From NCBI GenBank assembly GCA_028583605.1, contig CM053330.1, positions 23,524,129-23,588,128 on the forward strand: DNA of 64,000 bases, read 5' to 3'. The notes under the pieces were generated by a model, which saw nothing but the letters and a program-made list of their open reading frames with translations, did not search any database and was not told the origin of the DNA. The translations under genes and the position numbers were made by a program. Below, piece by piece: positions 10,118 to 21,985 of the stretch (its first letter is position 1; each line of letters begins with the position of its first letter). This stretch comes from Dastarcus helophoroides (lineage: Eukaryota; Arthropoda; Insecta; Coleoptera; Bothrideridae).

Positions 10118-11986
10118 GTATATTGGGTTGCATTTCGGATTCTTACTTTTACGTGAATCGTCATGTAATTGCACTTTAAAAAAAGACTGTTTGCTTCATT
10201 TTTGTCAAGATAGCTGTACAACTGGTATTTATCACTTTAAAAAGATCAACAATAACTTTAACATTGTAATTGTTAACTTTAAAATGGATAGTTGCATTTT
10301 AAAAGGATTTATTTTAACTTTAACAATTAAAATGAATACTTGGAATCTGTGCATTAACACTGGCCACGAAATATATTTTATTTTATGTAGTACAAACGAA
10401 ATGCATTTTGTCTTTCTTATAGTCTCATAAACAAACGGCAATAACGAATGATAAGATAATCGACAGATCAAAGATAAGTACGGCAGATAAATGAGAGATG
10501 ACAGAAAATAAATGGAATCGTTTCATTTGGCAACATTCGTTATTTATCGGCCAAAGATTAAAGGAAACTATTCATGTAATAGCTTGTGACTGCTCCAGTA
10601 AATTCCCAGGGCCAAAATCGTTTCAATCTTCCGGACATTGGTGTCCAAAATGGAAATAAGTAATACCCTCTAACCTCTAATTATACGCTAACAGATGGCG
10701 CTCATGTTACTTTTGAAAGCACAGTCAGTATTGCCAGATTAATAGAATTTCCATTAAATTTAATAGAATTTTTGGCTTCTAGTAGAAGTTAGTAGAACAA
10801 TTTGCTAAGTAGAAAAGTTTGGTTGAATTTTTGTTATCCTTTCATGGTATATTGATATAGAAATTATATCTAGGACTTTTTTTAGTCTTAAAAAATATGA
10901 CGGCAGCAAGAGTGTGATTTTATTTTTGAAAATAATGAAATAGTCTCGAAAAAACGAGTACATAAATGGAAATATTGAGTCGAGGACCTATTTTTTTGTC
11001 ATTAAACTTTTTGGGGTGGACTTATTTTTTTTGGGTTATCAGAAATTTTCAGATGCATACGACAACAATGAATAAATTTATTAAAATTTACGCCATTTTA
11101 CTAGAACTTAAATTGAACATTAGCTAGTATTTTTTACAAGTGGAGTGGAGTTAGTTATTATGTTTAAGTTAAATTTTCTGCGTATGAGAGTATCATTAAG
11201 CAAATTTTCACAGCGACAATTAACACCGACAAGCCATCAGTTGTTACGGGATGGATTGATGACATTGTCTGTCCGAATTTTGGTTGTTTGGAGACCCCTC
11301 GCTTAAAGCACCGTTTCCCAATATCGAGGTTACATCTGCTCAACAACAAATTCTTTTATTGTCGAGTGTTAATATAATTATATTGCCGGTTCATAACGAA
11401 AATGATCAATTATTTTGGACTTTTAGGAGGATCGCAAGACTAAAGACGTCTTTTTAGCTTATTCGGGGTCACAAAAAAGGTAACAATCGATGCCTTTAAA
11501 TATCCCTTTAAAGTTGACTATACTTCGAATTTATATTACAAAGATTTTTTCAACTGTTCTCCAGAACTTTCCCAATTAACCCCCTACAACAAATTAAGTA
11601 GCTTTCAGATAGTGTAATAAAGAAGGAGGTTCCTATTTAAAAAATCATCCATATCGCCGCTCCGCCGCCACTAGTTACGATTTTGAGAATGAAACTTCAC
11701 CAAAATTCAAACTCCAAAAAAAATCAAACAAAATCCTGTCGAAGCCATTTTTCCAAAAATGCCTAGTTTATGAAATGCGCATGACTCTTGAGACACACTG
11801 TATAGGATCCCATCCACCCGGCTCTCCAACGACCAATTAACTGCCGGAAAAGTGAAAGTAGTGGGATCTATACCCGCAAACAATGATGTGACAATATGTC
11901 CAAACTTTGGATCAAATAGCCAAATATTTTTTTTACCAAACAATTATTTTCATTCTTATTTTTCTTGGGATGATTTCAAATGCATT
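10118..11986. other. No gene seen; one copy of a dispersed short repeat
   Basis: No defensible coding frame. Around 11,815-11,850 the words GGCTCTCCAACGACCAATTA and CTGCCGG recur in diverged form near 24,070-24,110 and 30,520-30,555 (CCAACTAGCTGCCGG AGCTGGTGCAC), so they mark a dispersed repeat of unknown class. Confidence 0.45.
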
Positions 11987-12093
11987 CAGGGGCGAATTAA
12001 CCTTGTTGGTGGCCCCTATGCCATGTTTTGGTGCCTTCATGTAATGCTCACTGTGTACATGTTGCACAGTCCAAACCCGTAAATCCGCCCCTG
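11987..12093. mobile_element. 107-bp hAT-type MITE
   Basis: It begins CAGGGGCGAATTAAC and ends TAAATCCGCCCCTG, which are inverted relative to each other. CAGNGGCGGATTTA ends are common in hAT non-autonomous elements. The flanking 8-mers AATGCATT and AAAGCGTT agree at 6 of 8 positions, which fits a decayed 8-bp target duplication. Confidence 0.75.
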
Positions 12094-13355
12094 AAAGCGT
12101 TATTACCACATTTTACTTTGACGCTTTCTAATCAAAATAACAACTGGATAACAAAGAGCTCTCTTCGCTAACAAAACCTTAATTAATACTAGTGTCAGTA
12201 ATACGGCTCTTAGTTATTATACCTATAAAATAAATGTACGTGTATAATGTTATTTTTTCGAGAAATAATGTTAAAAACCAAACCCTTTGGGTCGGAACAT
12301 CACATTGATTGAGCAATTCTCATAACACTCAAAACTTATTTATCAATTTATGATTTGTCATCAACTGAAAATTAATTTCCACAATAATACTAGTAATTTA
12401 ACATTTCATTAAAACATCAACATGTCAATTTAATGTTAAATTAAGTCTGAAATATTTGATGAGAAAATTAATTCTTTCTAATTAACTTGAGTAACCATTA
12501 CAGGGCTTACTTCGGAAGAAGAGAATACTCTAATTAGTTTATGACAAACAGAAATATTGCAAAATTCCGACAAGTCAGTCGACTCATACTCGATTTTACG
12601 TCGAACGACGATGCCATTCGCAACCAATCACAGCAAAGACTATTTTTTAGTTCGTTTAAGGTTTGAGGCCTGACAACCCATAAACTCGCCAATTAAAGAA
12701 CTCAAACGGGAAAAAATCTCGTATCCAGGCCAGCTAACGAACTAAAAATTTAACAACCAAACGGCACGACCTAGTTAACGAAAGAGGCGACTAATCTCGT
12801 ACCTTTTAACACAATAACCGGGTATAACTTGTTACACGATCGACGGGCGATATACGTAACACAACGATACAAAGTGGCGAATGATCAATCGTTCGTGGAT
12901 ACCACCGATAAATTCGACCCGAATGCAATCAAAACACTCTAATTGGTTTCCGTTTTGTAATGTATTATGTTCGACGGCGACGACTTGGTAACAGGTGAGA
13001 ACGACAACTGATTGTTGTGTCGAACTTGGCAAACGAAATCCATCGGCAACCGCTGGCTGGTACTTGGAGGGGTCACCTGGTGCCGCGAGATCCTCTGCTC
13101 GAAGCTCGAACCACCGCGTAACTCGCAGCTTGATTTATTAATCGTATTGTCAGATCTATGAAATCACAGATTCCACCACAACGTAAACCAATAGAAGAAT
13201 ATTAAATTCAGAAGCTATATAAATAATAAATTTACAAATAGGTAGGCTTTTGAAAACGAAACAAAGCCAGTTAACTCTCAAGAAAAAAATTTTCGAAAAA
13301 ATTTCGAAACATTTTTGATCGAATAGGGACATCCTTTCAGATAAATTTCTTGTTA
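12094..13355. other. CpG-richer unique stretch, no coding frame
   Basis: From about 12,560 to 13,140 the sequence is unusually rich in CpG for this window (TCGTACC, CGATCGACGGGCGATATACG, GCCGCGAGATCC). A minus-strand word CACCAG|GTGACC could be a splice donor. This may be an upstream promoter or non-coding first exon of the 2.5-kb minus-strand gene, but nothing here proves it. Confidence 0.35.
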
Positions 13356-13360
13356 CAGAC

Positions 13361-13418
13361 TCTTCCTCCCTATAAAGGGGGGGGGCACCCTCCAAAAATC
13401 TTTATAGGGAAGGAGGGT
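13361..13418. repeat. Short inverted repeat around a G-run
   Basis: CTTCCTCCCTATAAAGG and CTTTATAGGGAAGGAGGG pair with each other across a loop that starts with ten G. Total about 58 bp. It may be a fold-back remnant. Confidence 0.6.
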
Positions 13419-14989
13419 TAAATGACACATCGTTTGGAAAATATTTTAATCATTCTCTACACATCAGTAGTTTATTTTTTAATTTGGCCGATTAGTTTTG
13501 AAAATACAGGTTGTTGCTATTATTTGCAAACTACATATCATTTAATTAAGTGTTTTCTTACCATTATGCTCTATCCTTGGATGATGCTGTCGCCATCTAA
13601 CGACAGACCAAAACATTACATTGTTACATGACAGTTGGATTCTTTTAATGTAATGATTTGACAGCGTCACCTAAACCGTTAGCAGCAACTTTGTTACCCA
13701 ATATATAACTGGAGACTCCCAGACAGATAAATGTAAACACCATCGTATGGACGAATTTAAACAAAACATCATACTCCAATCTGCGTGAACTCTTAAAAGC
13801 TAAGCACAGCTGATTAAATTTGTTTTATTACATTTATTCAGACCAATTTTATAAATGGGAATATATATTTGATTCACAGCACCATCTGCTGCTATTTTAC
13901 AGTAACCTACTACATCTAGTTCTTAATTGAAACCAGAAACAAATTAAAACATTATAATAAAACAAATTGCCGCGTCAATTTCACTTTGAAAAATTTAACA
14001 AATTTGAAAACTCTTTTATTATAGACAATTTTTCCGTTAAGTTGTAGAGGTCATCTAAAGCAGCAGACGAAGTGACGGGTAATTTCTAATAAAGAATAAA
14101 ATGGAACTCCTTAGAAATTTCGAATACTCATAATGATCAAATAATGTGCAACCGTGGCATTTCTGTGGTTGACCATGATACTCGAATAGTATTTGCACAA
14201 TCAATTTTCGTTTTCCTAAAATTCGCAAGCGACCATTTCCGACTACTTTACAAAATTAATTATCAGAAACAGATCCGAGAATTATAAAAACGAAATCAAT
14301 AATTAGATGGTTCTGAAAATCGTACTAAATCTGACCCAGTTTTCATTTCTCGCTAATACCAGGAATGTATCATTATTTACAGCCGCCGTAGGCTGTAGGT
14401 AATAGAAAGATTTATAATAACTTGGAACAATGAAAAATTGCGCGAAAAATCGTACAATTACTACTTATTTGAAAGGGAAATCAATGGTGGCGTCCTAATT
14501 TCGTTAAGTACGAGGTTTGACCGTTAATGCAGTAAGGAAGAAAATGTTTCGATCTTAACTATGAAAGCTCAGAGCGAAATTTTTGAAGGTACGTTATGCA
14601 GGTCTCCTTTTAAATGTATATTTCGAATGCTAAGCAACCCGCAAACAGAGAGAACTCAAGTTAGAAATAACTCGAGTTCTCTCTTTCGCAGTAAAAATAA
14701 AAAATTAGCAAATTATGAGGACTGCCGACAGAAGTTAAAACTTAAAACTAAGATATAACGGTGCTTTTTTTAAATTTCAAACTGCAATATCAAATATAAA
14801 AATTTCATAATCTGTAAAATAGAATTATTATTATTAGTTTTTATATTTATATACGACCTAGTTTTTATTATGCCTTTGTCTGTCGACTGTGTTATATTTC
14901 GGTTTAATTCAGATCTGACATTGAAAATATTTTTCTCGATATTTCCAAAAAACTATTTTTCAGCCAATGCTTACCCTCTTAATTTAAAT
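13419..14989. other. No gene seen
   Basis: AT-rich; no array, terminus or coding frame that I can support. A small CpG-containing word repeat (GCCGCCGTAGGC) sits near 14,382. Confidence 0.4.
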
Positions 14990-15653
14990 TTCAAACTCAT
15001 ATTGAGAAAGTAAATTCATTTTTAGAAAAAAGTAAAATTACTAAAAAAAATGAAATTTCGAGAAAGTCGGATTTAACAAAAGTAAGATATTTGGGAAAAA
15101 AATTATAAATGTCTAACAAAAAGTCTTAAGTTTTTTGGAGAAAGTTAAAACATCTAATTTTCAAAATAGTCATCGAAAAGAAAAAAATATGAATTTGAAG
15201 GTACAGATGGAAATTTGCCAGAAAATCTGATTTAAAAAAGTCGATATTATCAAAAAGAGCATAATTTTTGAAAATATTGCTAAATTAAAAAAAGACGTAG
15301 TTTCCAAAAATAAACAACAGTTGAAATTTCGAGTAAAAAGTTGTAATTTAGAAAAGAATCTAATTTCCTTAGAGAAACACAAATTTTGAGCAAAAATAGA
15401 TCAAAATTAAAAATATGTAAAAATCTGCGAAAAAAGTCGTGTTTAAAAAAAAGTAGAAATTTTTATAGAAAGTCTGTTGAGAAAAGGAAAAATTTCGAAA
15501 AAGAAATTTTAACAAAATCGAAATTTTGGTAAAAGCGTTATTCCGAAAAAAAAATGTAATTTCCAAGAGAAAATCAAATTTTGAGAAAATAAAACCGAAT
15601 TTTGAAAAGAAATCCGAAATTTTAAAAACATACGGCTTTTAAAATCAAGATTT
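14990..15653 (+). repeat. Degenerate AAATTTTGA array, left block
   Basis: Imperfect units of the type AAAAAGTCGAAATTTTGA with variable spacing, A-rich on the plus strand. The reverse frame reads as Phe/Ile/Leu-rich nonsense. It continues on the other side of the GAAGAT microsatellite, so the two blocks are probably one array interrupted by it. Confidence 0.85.
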
Positions 15654-16110
15654 CGAAAAGAAGAAGCAAAAGAAGAAGAAGATGAAGAAGATGAAGAAGA
15701 TGAGGAAGATGGGGAAGATGAGGAAGATGAAGAAGATGAAAAAGATGAAGAAGATGAAGAAGATGAAGAAGATGAGGAAGATGAAGAAGATGAAAAAGAT
15801 GAAGAAGATGAAGAAGATGAAGAAGATGAAGAAGATGAAGAAGATGAAGAAGATGAAGTAGATGAAGAAGATGAAGAAGAAGATGAAAAAGAAGATGAAG
15901 AAGAAGATGAAGAAGAAAAAGAAGATGAAGAAGAAGATGAAGAAGAAGAAGATGATGACGAAGAAGAAGATGAAGATAAAGAAGAAGATGAAGATAAAGA
16001 TGAAGAGATAAAGATGAAGAAGAAAAAGATGAAGATAAAGATGAAGAGATAAAGATGAAGAAGAAAAAGATGAAGAAGAAAAAGATGAAGAAGGAGGAGG
16101 AGAAGAATAC
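15654..16110 (+). repeat. (GAAGAT)n/(GAAGAA)n microsatellite, about 450 bp
   Basis: Nearly pure hexamer and trimer runs of GAAGAT and GAAGAA with scattered variants (GTAGAT, GAGGAA). It is almost entirely purine on the plus strand and embedded inside an AAATTTTGA array. The minus strand would encode a long Ser/Phe homopolymer, which is an artefact of the repeat. Confidence 0.95.
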
Positions 16111-17040
16111 TAACAGTTAAGTGGTTGAATTTTACACTACAAATTATGAGAAAATGACAAATTTGCAAAATCAAGTTATATCGAAATTTCCATGAAGTCG
16201 AATTATTAAAAAGCCGAAATTTTTAGAACAAATAGAATGTTTGAGAAATATCTATTGTGAAATTTAGGGAAAAAAAGACCTACTGGGAAAAATTTTAAGT
16301 TTACAAAAGGTTTCAAATTTTTGCGAAAAAGGAACGTCGAATTTTGAATATAAAGTCGAAATTAAAGAAAAAATACATTTTGAGAAATGCCAAGGAAAAA
16401 ATCGAAATTTCAGAGAAAAATTCACATTTTGAGCTGTAATTTGAAAATAAAGTCGAAACGAACTGACAAATTTAGGGAAAGTGCCCCACCCTTGTTTACC
16501 GTGGCTAAAAACGAATTTTGTGATAAAAATCGACATTTTAAAGAATTCAAAAAGTCAAATTAAAAAAACGTGCAAAATTTCAGGAAAAGCAGAATTTTGC
16601 GAAATATTACGAATCTTGGGAAACAAAAGTTTGAATTTTCTAGCTTTAGTGAAAATTGTTAATTGCTTAAAAAAGCACATTTATTTAAGAATAAATTAGA
16701 AATTAAAAAAGTCAAAATTTTCAAGAAAGGACAAGTTTTGAAATAAAAGTCAAAATATCAGGGCAGTCGAATTTGGAAAAAAAGTCAAAATTTTAAAAGT
16801 AAATAGAATTTTTGAAAAACATTGCGAAATTAAAAGGAAACAATCTCGGGAAAAAAGGTCAAAATTTTGAGAAGAGTTAAAATTTACAGTAGAATTTTGA
16901 GGTCAAAGTCGGAAATTCGAAAAAAAAAAAAACGAATTTTGAAAAAGTATCGAAGTTTTGAGAGAAATCCAAATTTTGATCGAAATTTACAGAAAATCGA
17001 ATTAAAAAAAAATAAAAATTTTCAAAAAAATCAGATTTTT
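16111..17040 (+). repeat. Degenerate AAATTTTGA array, right block
   Basis: Same unit and orientation as 14,990-15,653. An insertion-like GC-richer patch near 16,480-16,505 (AAAGTGCCCCACCC) interrupts it, as a different C-rich anchor does in the 7.5-kb copy. Confidence 0.85.
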
Positions 17041-17690
17041 TAAAGAATTATTGGGCCTGTAGGGAAAAAATTCATCGTATTTCCAGAAGCAAACAACGAA
17101 CGTCAGAGAAAGGATTTCGGTAAATGACTATAAATTATTTAACTACAAAAGAAGTAAAAAAAAAAGCTTTATTTGGTGAAGTTATTGATGAACAATTAAG
17201 TTACTTCTTGGTGACGTTTTAAAAAAGAACAACTGATAAAAGGTAAAAAAAACTGGTATAAGTATAACAAGATATGGACCTTGAAAAGGAGAATCACTCA
17301 ACTTAAAAAGTCTATCAATCGCACGGAAAAGTTTGTAGAGGTATTTTTGGACGAAGTTGTGTGCTATGAAAAAAAATGAAAAAAATTCGCCGTGAATGGT
17401 AAAATAAGAAAGCAAAAGTGATATCCAACTGACACCTTATAAAATTTTCACGGAGAATTTTTAAAAACTAAGAGAGCTATTCTTTGTCTTGCAAATTACG
17501 ACCGTTTTGATTTGTCAAAAACTTCCGACTAAAATCTTTGAGGACATGCTAACCTATTTATGTTACTTGAGGACTACGTACCAAAACTGTTGCATTAAAA
17601 CTTTACCATATAAATTGAATGAACTGAATTTAACAACACCGAAAAAAATCTTCTACAAGTAATGGGCATCTTCCAAAGAGAAAACATAGT
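17041..17690. other. No gene seen
   Basis: AT-rich sequence without recognisable units or frames. Confidence 0.4.
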
Positions 17691-17838
17691 GGATCTAATG
17701 CACAGAGCAATAGGTTTGAATATTTATTAGATTCGAAGTTTGGAAACCAAAGACAAAAACAAGATCGAAACCGGTATTTGGTTTCCAAACTTCGAATCTA
17801 ATAAATGTTCAAACCTATTGCTCCGTGCATTAGAATCC
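17691..17838. repeat. 148-bp palindrome with about 62-bp arms
   Basis: The left arm GATCTAATGCACAGAGCAAT and the reverse complement of the right arm GATTCTAATGCACGGAGCAA stay parallel through TTATTAGATTCGAAGTTTGG to AACCAAA, with only a handful of differences. The loop is about 25 bp. This degree of identity indicates a fairly young hairpin or fold-back element. Confidence 0.85.
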
Positions 17839-19700
17839 TTGTCTTCTGGGAACTTTCCTAGGTGGTAGTGTTTCAGCTGTTGGTAGTTCAGCTACCTATG
17901 ATTCACCATACACGCCTGGATGGCTGCATGAATTTGCAATCTAGGTTGTATTCTACTTGCATCGTGGATCTAAAAAAATACGCGTTTGGTTGTCAGATAA
18001 AAAAACACTAAATTTTCGGTTTCGTAAATAAAAAACGCTCATTATCTTTGCTAATCATCGTAAGTGCATTGTGCTTATTATTGCAACCGACCTTTTTACT
18101 CGTTTTTATTAATATGTCCGTCCCCTGAATATAACTTTTTGAAAAATGCCTTAGAAATCTAAAGTATCAATTTATTTGACTGGCCACTTTAAAGTAACAT
18201 GCGGTAAAACCTTAGGCATCTTATGATCTACTTATTTAAACAAAATTAAGAAAAATGTCTTTATTGCCAAAAAATTGCAATTTCTGGAGAACTACCCTAA
18301 TAAACAATAACCCAATTAACTGCCGACAAATTTACAATATGCTTCGGAATTATATATTGCGACTGTTTAAGCATTAAACATTAATTTTATTGATGCGTCG
18401 TTATTTCATTTTTTAGGATTCCTGTTTTAGTACCTTTTACAATATTTACTTTATAACATTTCCTATTTTATTTTTATGTCAGACCAATTCAAATTGAAAC
18501 CAATCGCACCATCTTTGTATTCCATCTACCTTGATACCTTGCCTCCATGACCTCAAATATTGATAGAATAGCTCACTCTGCTGATCATTGCACCCAGATT
18601 TTTCAATAAGTCAGCAATGTTCAGTCGTTATTGCGATGTAAGGTTTGTTTTTAATGAGCTACCAAAATCTGTGGACCATCAAACGCACTGAATTTTATCT
18701 TTCCAACTGATCTATAAAATGCCAAAATATATACTTGAAAAAACGGCTTCAATTGACATAGATTTAGCAAACTGCTTCATGAGACCCAGTTTTATATACA
18801 TATGTGGAAATATAAGATTCTTTCTATCCATAAGTTGCGAGTGTAGAATCTTTGAATCACTAGATTTGAGATGACACTTGCAGCCGATTCGACTGCTCCC
18901 AATGGTTTTCCCGAGAATCTATTGTTCCCCAAATACAAAAAACAGGGTTCCTTAATATATCCGTTCTGCTCAAGGAAAAAGCAGGAAGGTCAATACAGAT
19001 GATTCATTGGTGCATGTAATATTGTTCCAAGTTAGTGACTCTATGCCTTCATATTGGTTACACAAACTGTTAGCACTTCGCCAAATGAATTTCCATTGTG
19101 GAGGAGAACACACTTCAATCTTTGCTTTGAGTTACTGATGAAGAATCGCCATTAGTTGCGTTTTAGAATAAAATTCCCGAAATTTTTATTGAATCATGTA
19201 TGTTATAGTAATACACAATTCAATCATCACTAAATAAACTTCGAAGATATCGCACAAATCGCTTCCTTTTAATCTATACAACTATATGCGGTGTAGAGAA
19301 AAAACTAAATGTGATAAAAAAAACTAACAGCAGTTTTGAAATGAACCTTAACTATGAAACAGCTCAAAAATTGTACTCAAGAAAAATTATGTTACAAATT
19401 TTTCCCCGGTGATAATATTCCATCTGGTTGAAGCTGATCATCTGGTTGAAGCTATTTATCAATCTCTATATAACATTATAGATGCATCAGTGGGGAACGG
19501 TGACTTTTTAACCGGAAGATGATGTCCAAAAAAGAAAAAGGAAACGGATCCTTGATATCTTAAAATTTAATTTTATACTTCTCTCTTTTTTATAACTTCA
19601 TCCACAACTTACTATATAATTCACCATTATTTTTAAAATTCGGCGTTAGTTTTTTTCTTCTTATTTTATAAGTTTAATCCACTCGCAAAAGGCAACCTCA
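17839..19700. other. No gene seen
   Basis: Unique-looking AT-rich DNA. I found no coding frame, terminus or array unit. Confidence 0.4.
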
Positions 19701-19907
19701 TTATGTTTTCAATGCACTATGAATAGGATGCGGAAGCAAGGATAGATGGCGATCAACCGCCTTCCTAAACAAGGATAGGTTGTAATTTTTGAGGAAAATT
19801 CCTTTGGGTAACGAGTTCCATAGCATGGAAGTTTTATAGAAAAAAGAGTCTCGGTAGACAGAAGTCTTTTCCCCGGGGGGATCAATCCTATTAGTTCCTG
19901 CGGGCAT
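19701..19907 (-). mobile_element. LINE ORF2 C-terminal fragment
   Basis: The minus strand encodes VYRDSFFYKTSMLWNSLP, then KGIFLKNYNLSLFRKAVDRH. This is a well-preserved version of the reverse-transcriptase tail signature, matching the weaker copy at 4.1 kb residue for residue in the SxLWNSL core. It is only the last 68 codons, i.e. a 5'-truncated insertion. Confidence 0.85.
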
Positions 19908-20353
19908 TTTCCTCTTTACTTTAATTATTTAACTCAAGAACAATGTACTAATTTTTCCAATTATCGTGAGCTCCGACCACGTTCAAAGTGGCTTACCTGC
20001 AACATGCGCGAGAGGTTCAGATTCAGAAACCGAATCTACCACACAGGCACGGTATGTTTCACATTTATTTCGCCCGTCGCGTCGATTCGCAGAAAAGTGT
20101 TTAGGCATGAGAATTTTGAAATATTCAAATGACTGTGTATTACAGTAATATCGTACTACACATAACAAAACAAATTAAATCTACACATTCAAATATAATA
20201 AGACAAATACAAATACTGTTAATATTTTGAAATAGTTGGCGATGCGCAAGATCAAGAGCACCCATGCACCGCACGCAGCTGATGTATCTATATATGAAAA
20301 ATATTCACTAATTGGAAAAATCGACGTATTGGTATTTATTAAATATATGCATT
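19908..20353. other. Short CpG-containing unique stretch, no gene called
   Basis: Around 19,970-20,110 CpG words cluster (CGCGAGAGG, CGCCCGTCGCGTCG). A minus-strand GCAG|GTAAGCC near 19,995 would be a good splice donor. No coding exon can be assigned to it. Confidence 0.35.
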
Positions 20354-20455
20354 ATGTCAAACGTAATGGTGGATTTCTTGGAGGAAGTCATTGATCAATC
20401 CTTCGCTTCCACGAAGAAATCGAATACGAAGCCCTCCTACGTCGTCGTTGAATGA
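20354..20455 (+). CDS. Candidate 33-residue small ORF
   Basis: Plus-strand ATG to TGA encoding MSNVMVDFLEEVIDQSFAST followed by a Lys/Asn/Pro/Tyr/Val tail ending VVVE. The codons are GC-richer and more balanced than the surrounding DNA. A second in-frame ATG lies 12 bp downstream. I do not recognise the peptide. It could be a small exon, a true sORF, or chance in a GC-richer patch. Confidence 0.25.
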   Translation: MSNVMVDFLEEVIDQSFASTKKSNTKPSYVVVE

Positions 20456-20529
20456 TCGCGTGGAAAATTTGCAAACACGCCTTCGGTAATTCCATCTCCT
20501 ATGGTTATGAAATAAAGGTCATCCGTCAG

Positions 20530-20790
20530 AGTCAGATGTAAAGAAGCTAAGGCGAGGTACGATGGTCCAGATTATCTTTGATTTGCATCGAATGTAGCTA
20601 ACATGCGACGTTTGCGCTGGTTGCCAGCTCGGCAGCACGAACGTACTTGGAAGGCCGAGAAGTGAACGACCAGTGGAAGTCGTCCTTGGCAACCGGGATC
20701 GCACCACCAAGAAATCTACACTACCACAGGAAGAATGAGCTTGGTGTAGTTCGACTTCGAAAGTGTCCTTGCAAGTGTAAACCACATTTT
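20530..20790 (+). mobile_element. Possible degraded LINE 3' fragment
   Basis: In different frames the plus strand gives MRRLRWLPARQ and RTYLEGREVNDQWKSSLATG. These loosely recall the RRLRWLGHVxRM ... GRPxxRW tail of many LINE reverse transcriptases. The match is weak and interrupted, so it could equally be decayed host sequence. Confidence 0.3.
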
Positions 20791-21540
20791 TAATTTAAAA
20801 AAAAACAAAAAGATATTACATATGTCTGCATGTATGAATGGACAAAATTAAATGTAAACTCCAACGACGTGACGTAAATTATCCTGATTGTCTTAATTTG
20901 TACAGTGACTTTGAAAGAGGACAAACCCGTTCATAAACCTCGTTATTTTTTGACTTCGACTCATACGATCAAATATCACCCTTGAATCGATTCGCAATAA
21001 TTTAAGATATATAATTTCACAACGCCCTTGCATCGGACGGAATAGTTACATATTCGCTGCTTATGTACGTCTTGCACGTCTTGTGTCCTACTAATTATTC
21101 ATGGAAATTATTTCTTAACCTTTAGTCGCTCGTATCGAAATTATCATATTAGTACGTTGATCTTCCAATTCGTTCACTTTTATGGAGACGGCGACGACAT
21201 TGTGCACTTTTTGCAATTTCAGTTCCGCAGCGTTATCTCGAAAATTATCCAATAATCGATAAATTATATCCGCGATTACCTTGCGAAAGTTTTTAAAGAA
21301 CCTTCTCCGCGTCAGAAATGTACTTTTAACTGCCCATAAAATCTGTCATTAAACAATACACGCAATAAAGTTCTTTTTTTGGGAAAGCAATCATAAAATT
21401 TGTTGTTATTTATGGAACAATAACAGTTCGAATATGAAGGCAATTATAAACATTCCTAAATTATTTTGAGGTTTTGCAATAACATACATGCTGAACCATA
21501 GCATAGATTAAAATGACATTGCTAGAGTTTATTGAAAATA
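20791..21540. other. No gene seen
   Basis: Moderately CpG-containing unique sequence, particularly 20,980-21,310, with no frame or repeat that I can name. Confidence 0.4.
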
Positions 21541-21552
21541 CTTACGACCAAC

Positions 21553-21597
21553 TACCATAGACCGATTTCGGTCTTCCTTGGTCTCAGCAGTATGGTA
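21553..21597 (-). ncRNA. Hammerhead ribozyme-like motif, family 2, copy 1
   Basis: Minus strand, 5' to 3': stem I strand TACCATA (21,597-21,591); core CTGCTGA (one change from CTGANGA); stem II arm GACC, loop AAGGAA, arm GACC; GAAA (21,569-21,566); TCGGTC; then TATGGTA, a perfect partner for stem I. Stem III with the last A of GAAA reads AUCGGU, which can pair with itself in a dimer. Compared with the better copy at 53.6 kb, stem II is damaged (GGCC to GACC) and one core base is lost, so this copy is probably inactive. Confidence 0.65.
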
Positions 21598-21702
21598 TGG
21601 TCGCTGTAAATATTTTAAACATTGAGTGACTTATAAGTGACTTTCGACTGTCTTACGAAAACATTTTTGCCATGTAGAAATTGAAGCAATTATGAGCTGA
21701 TA

Positions 21703-21985
21703 ATTACAACCAAGTTATGGAGAATGTAATTAGAATAACTGGGACCACTAGTAGTAGGTAACTTGCTTGTATTATGGGTTGCATAACAACATCCATTGCA
21801 AATAGTACCATTAAATAAATAATTGGTAATACTTATTGAATTGAACATACCTAAAGGCATGTCGCGCCGAGGGTGCTTCTATTTAATGGATGTTGCTATG
21901 TAATCCCTAATACAAAAAAGTTACCTCACTACTACTAATGACTCTCGTAACTACTAACATTGTTCATAACTTGGTTGTAAGTATA
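21703..21985. repeat. 283-bp inverted repeat next to the family-2 ribozyme
   Basis: The left arm runs from TTACAACCAAGTTATGG through TTGTATTATGGGTTGC to AACATCCATT. The right arm contains the reverse complement of each word in the same order (AATGGATGTTGC, ATCCCTAATACAA, ATAACTTGGTTGTAA). Its inner part, with GCGCCGAGGGTGC, matches in reverse complement the CATCCATTGATACAAGCATT region beside the ribozyme at 53.6 kb. This looks like a head-to-head pair of one retroelement terminal unit. Confidence 0.8.

Noticed and set aside
15509..16174. 221-codon Ser/Phe-rich minus-strand frame
   Set aside because: It is the reverse translation of the GAAGAT microsatellite and of array sequence; no protein-like composition outside the repeat.
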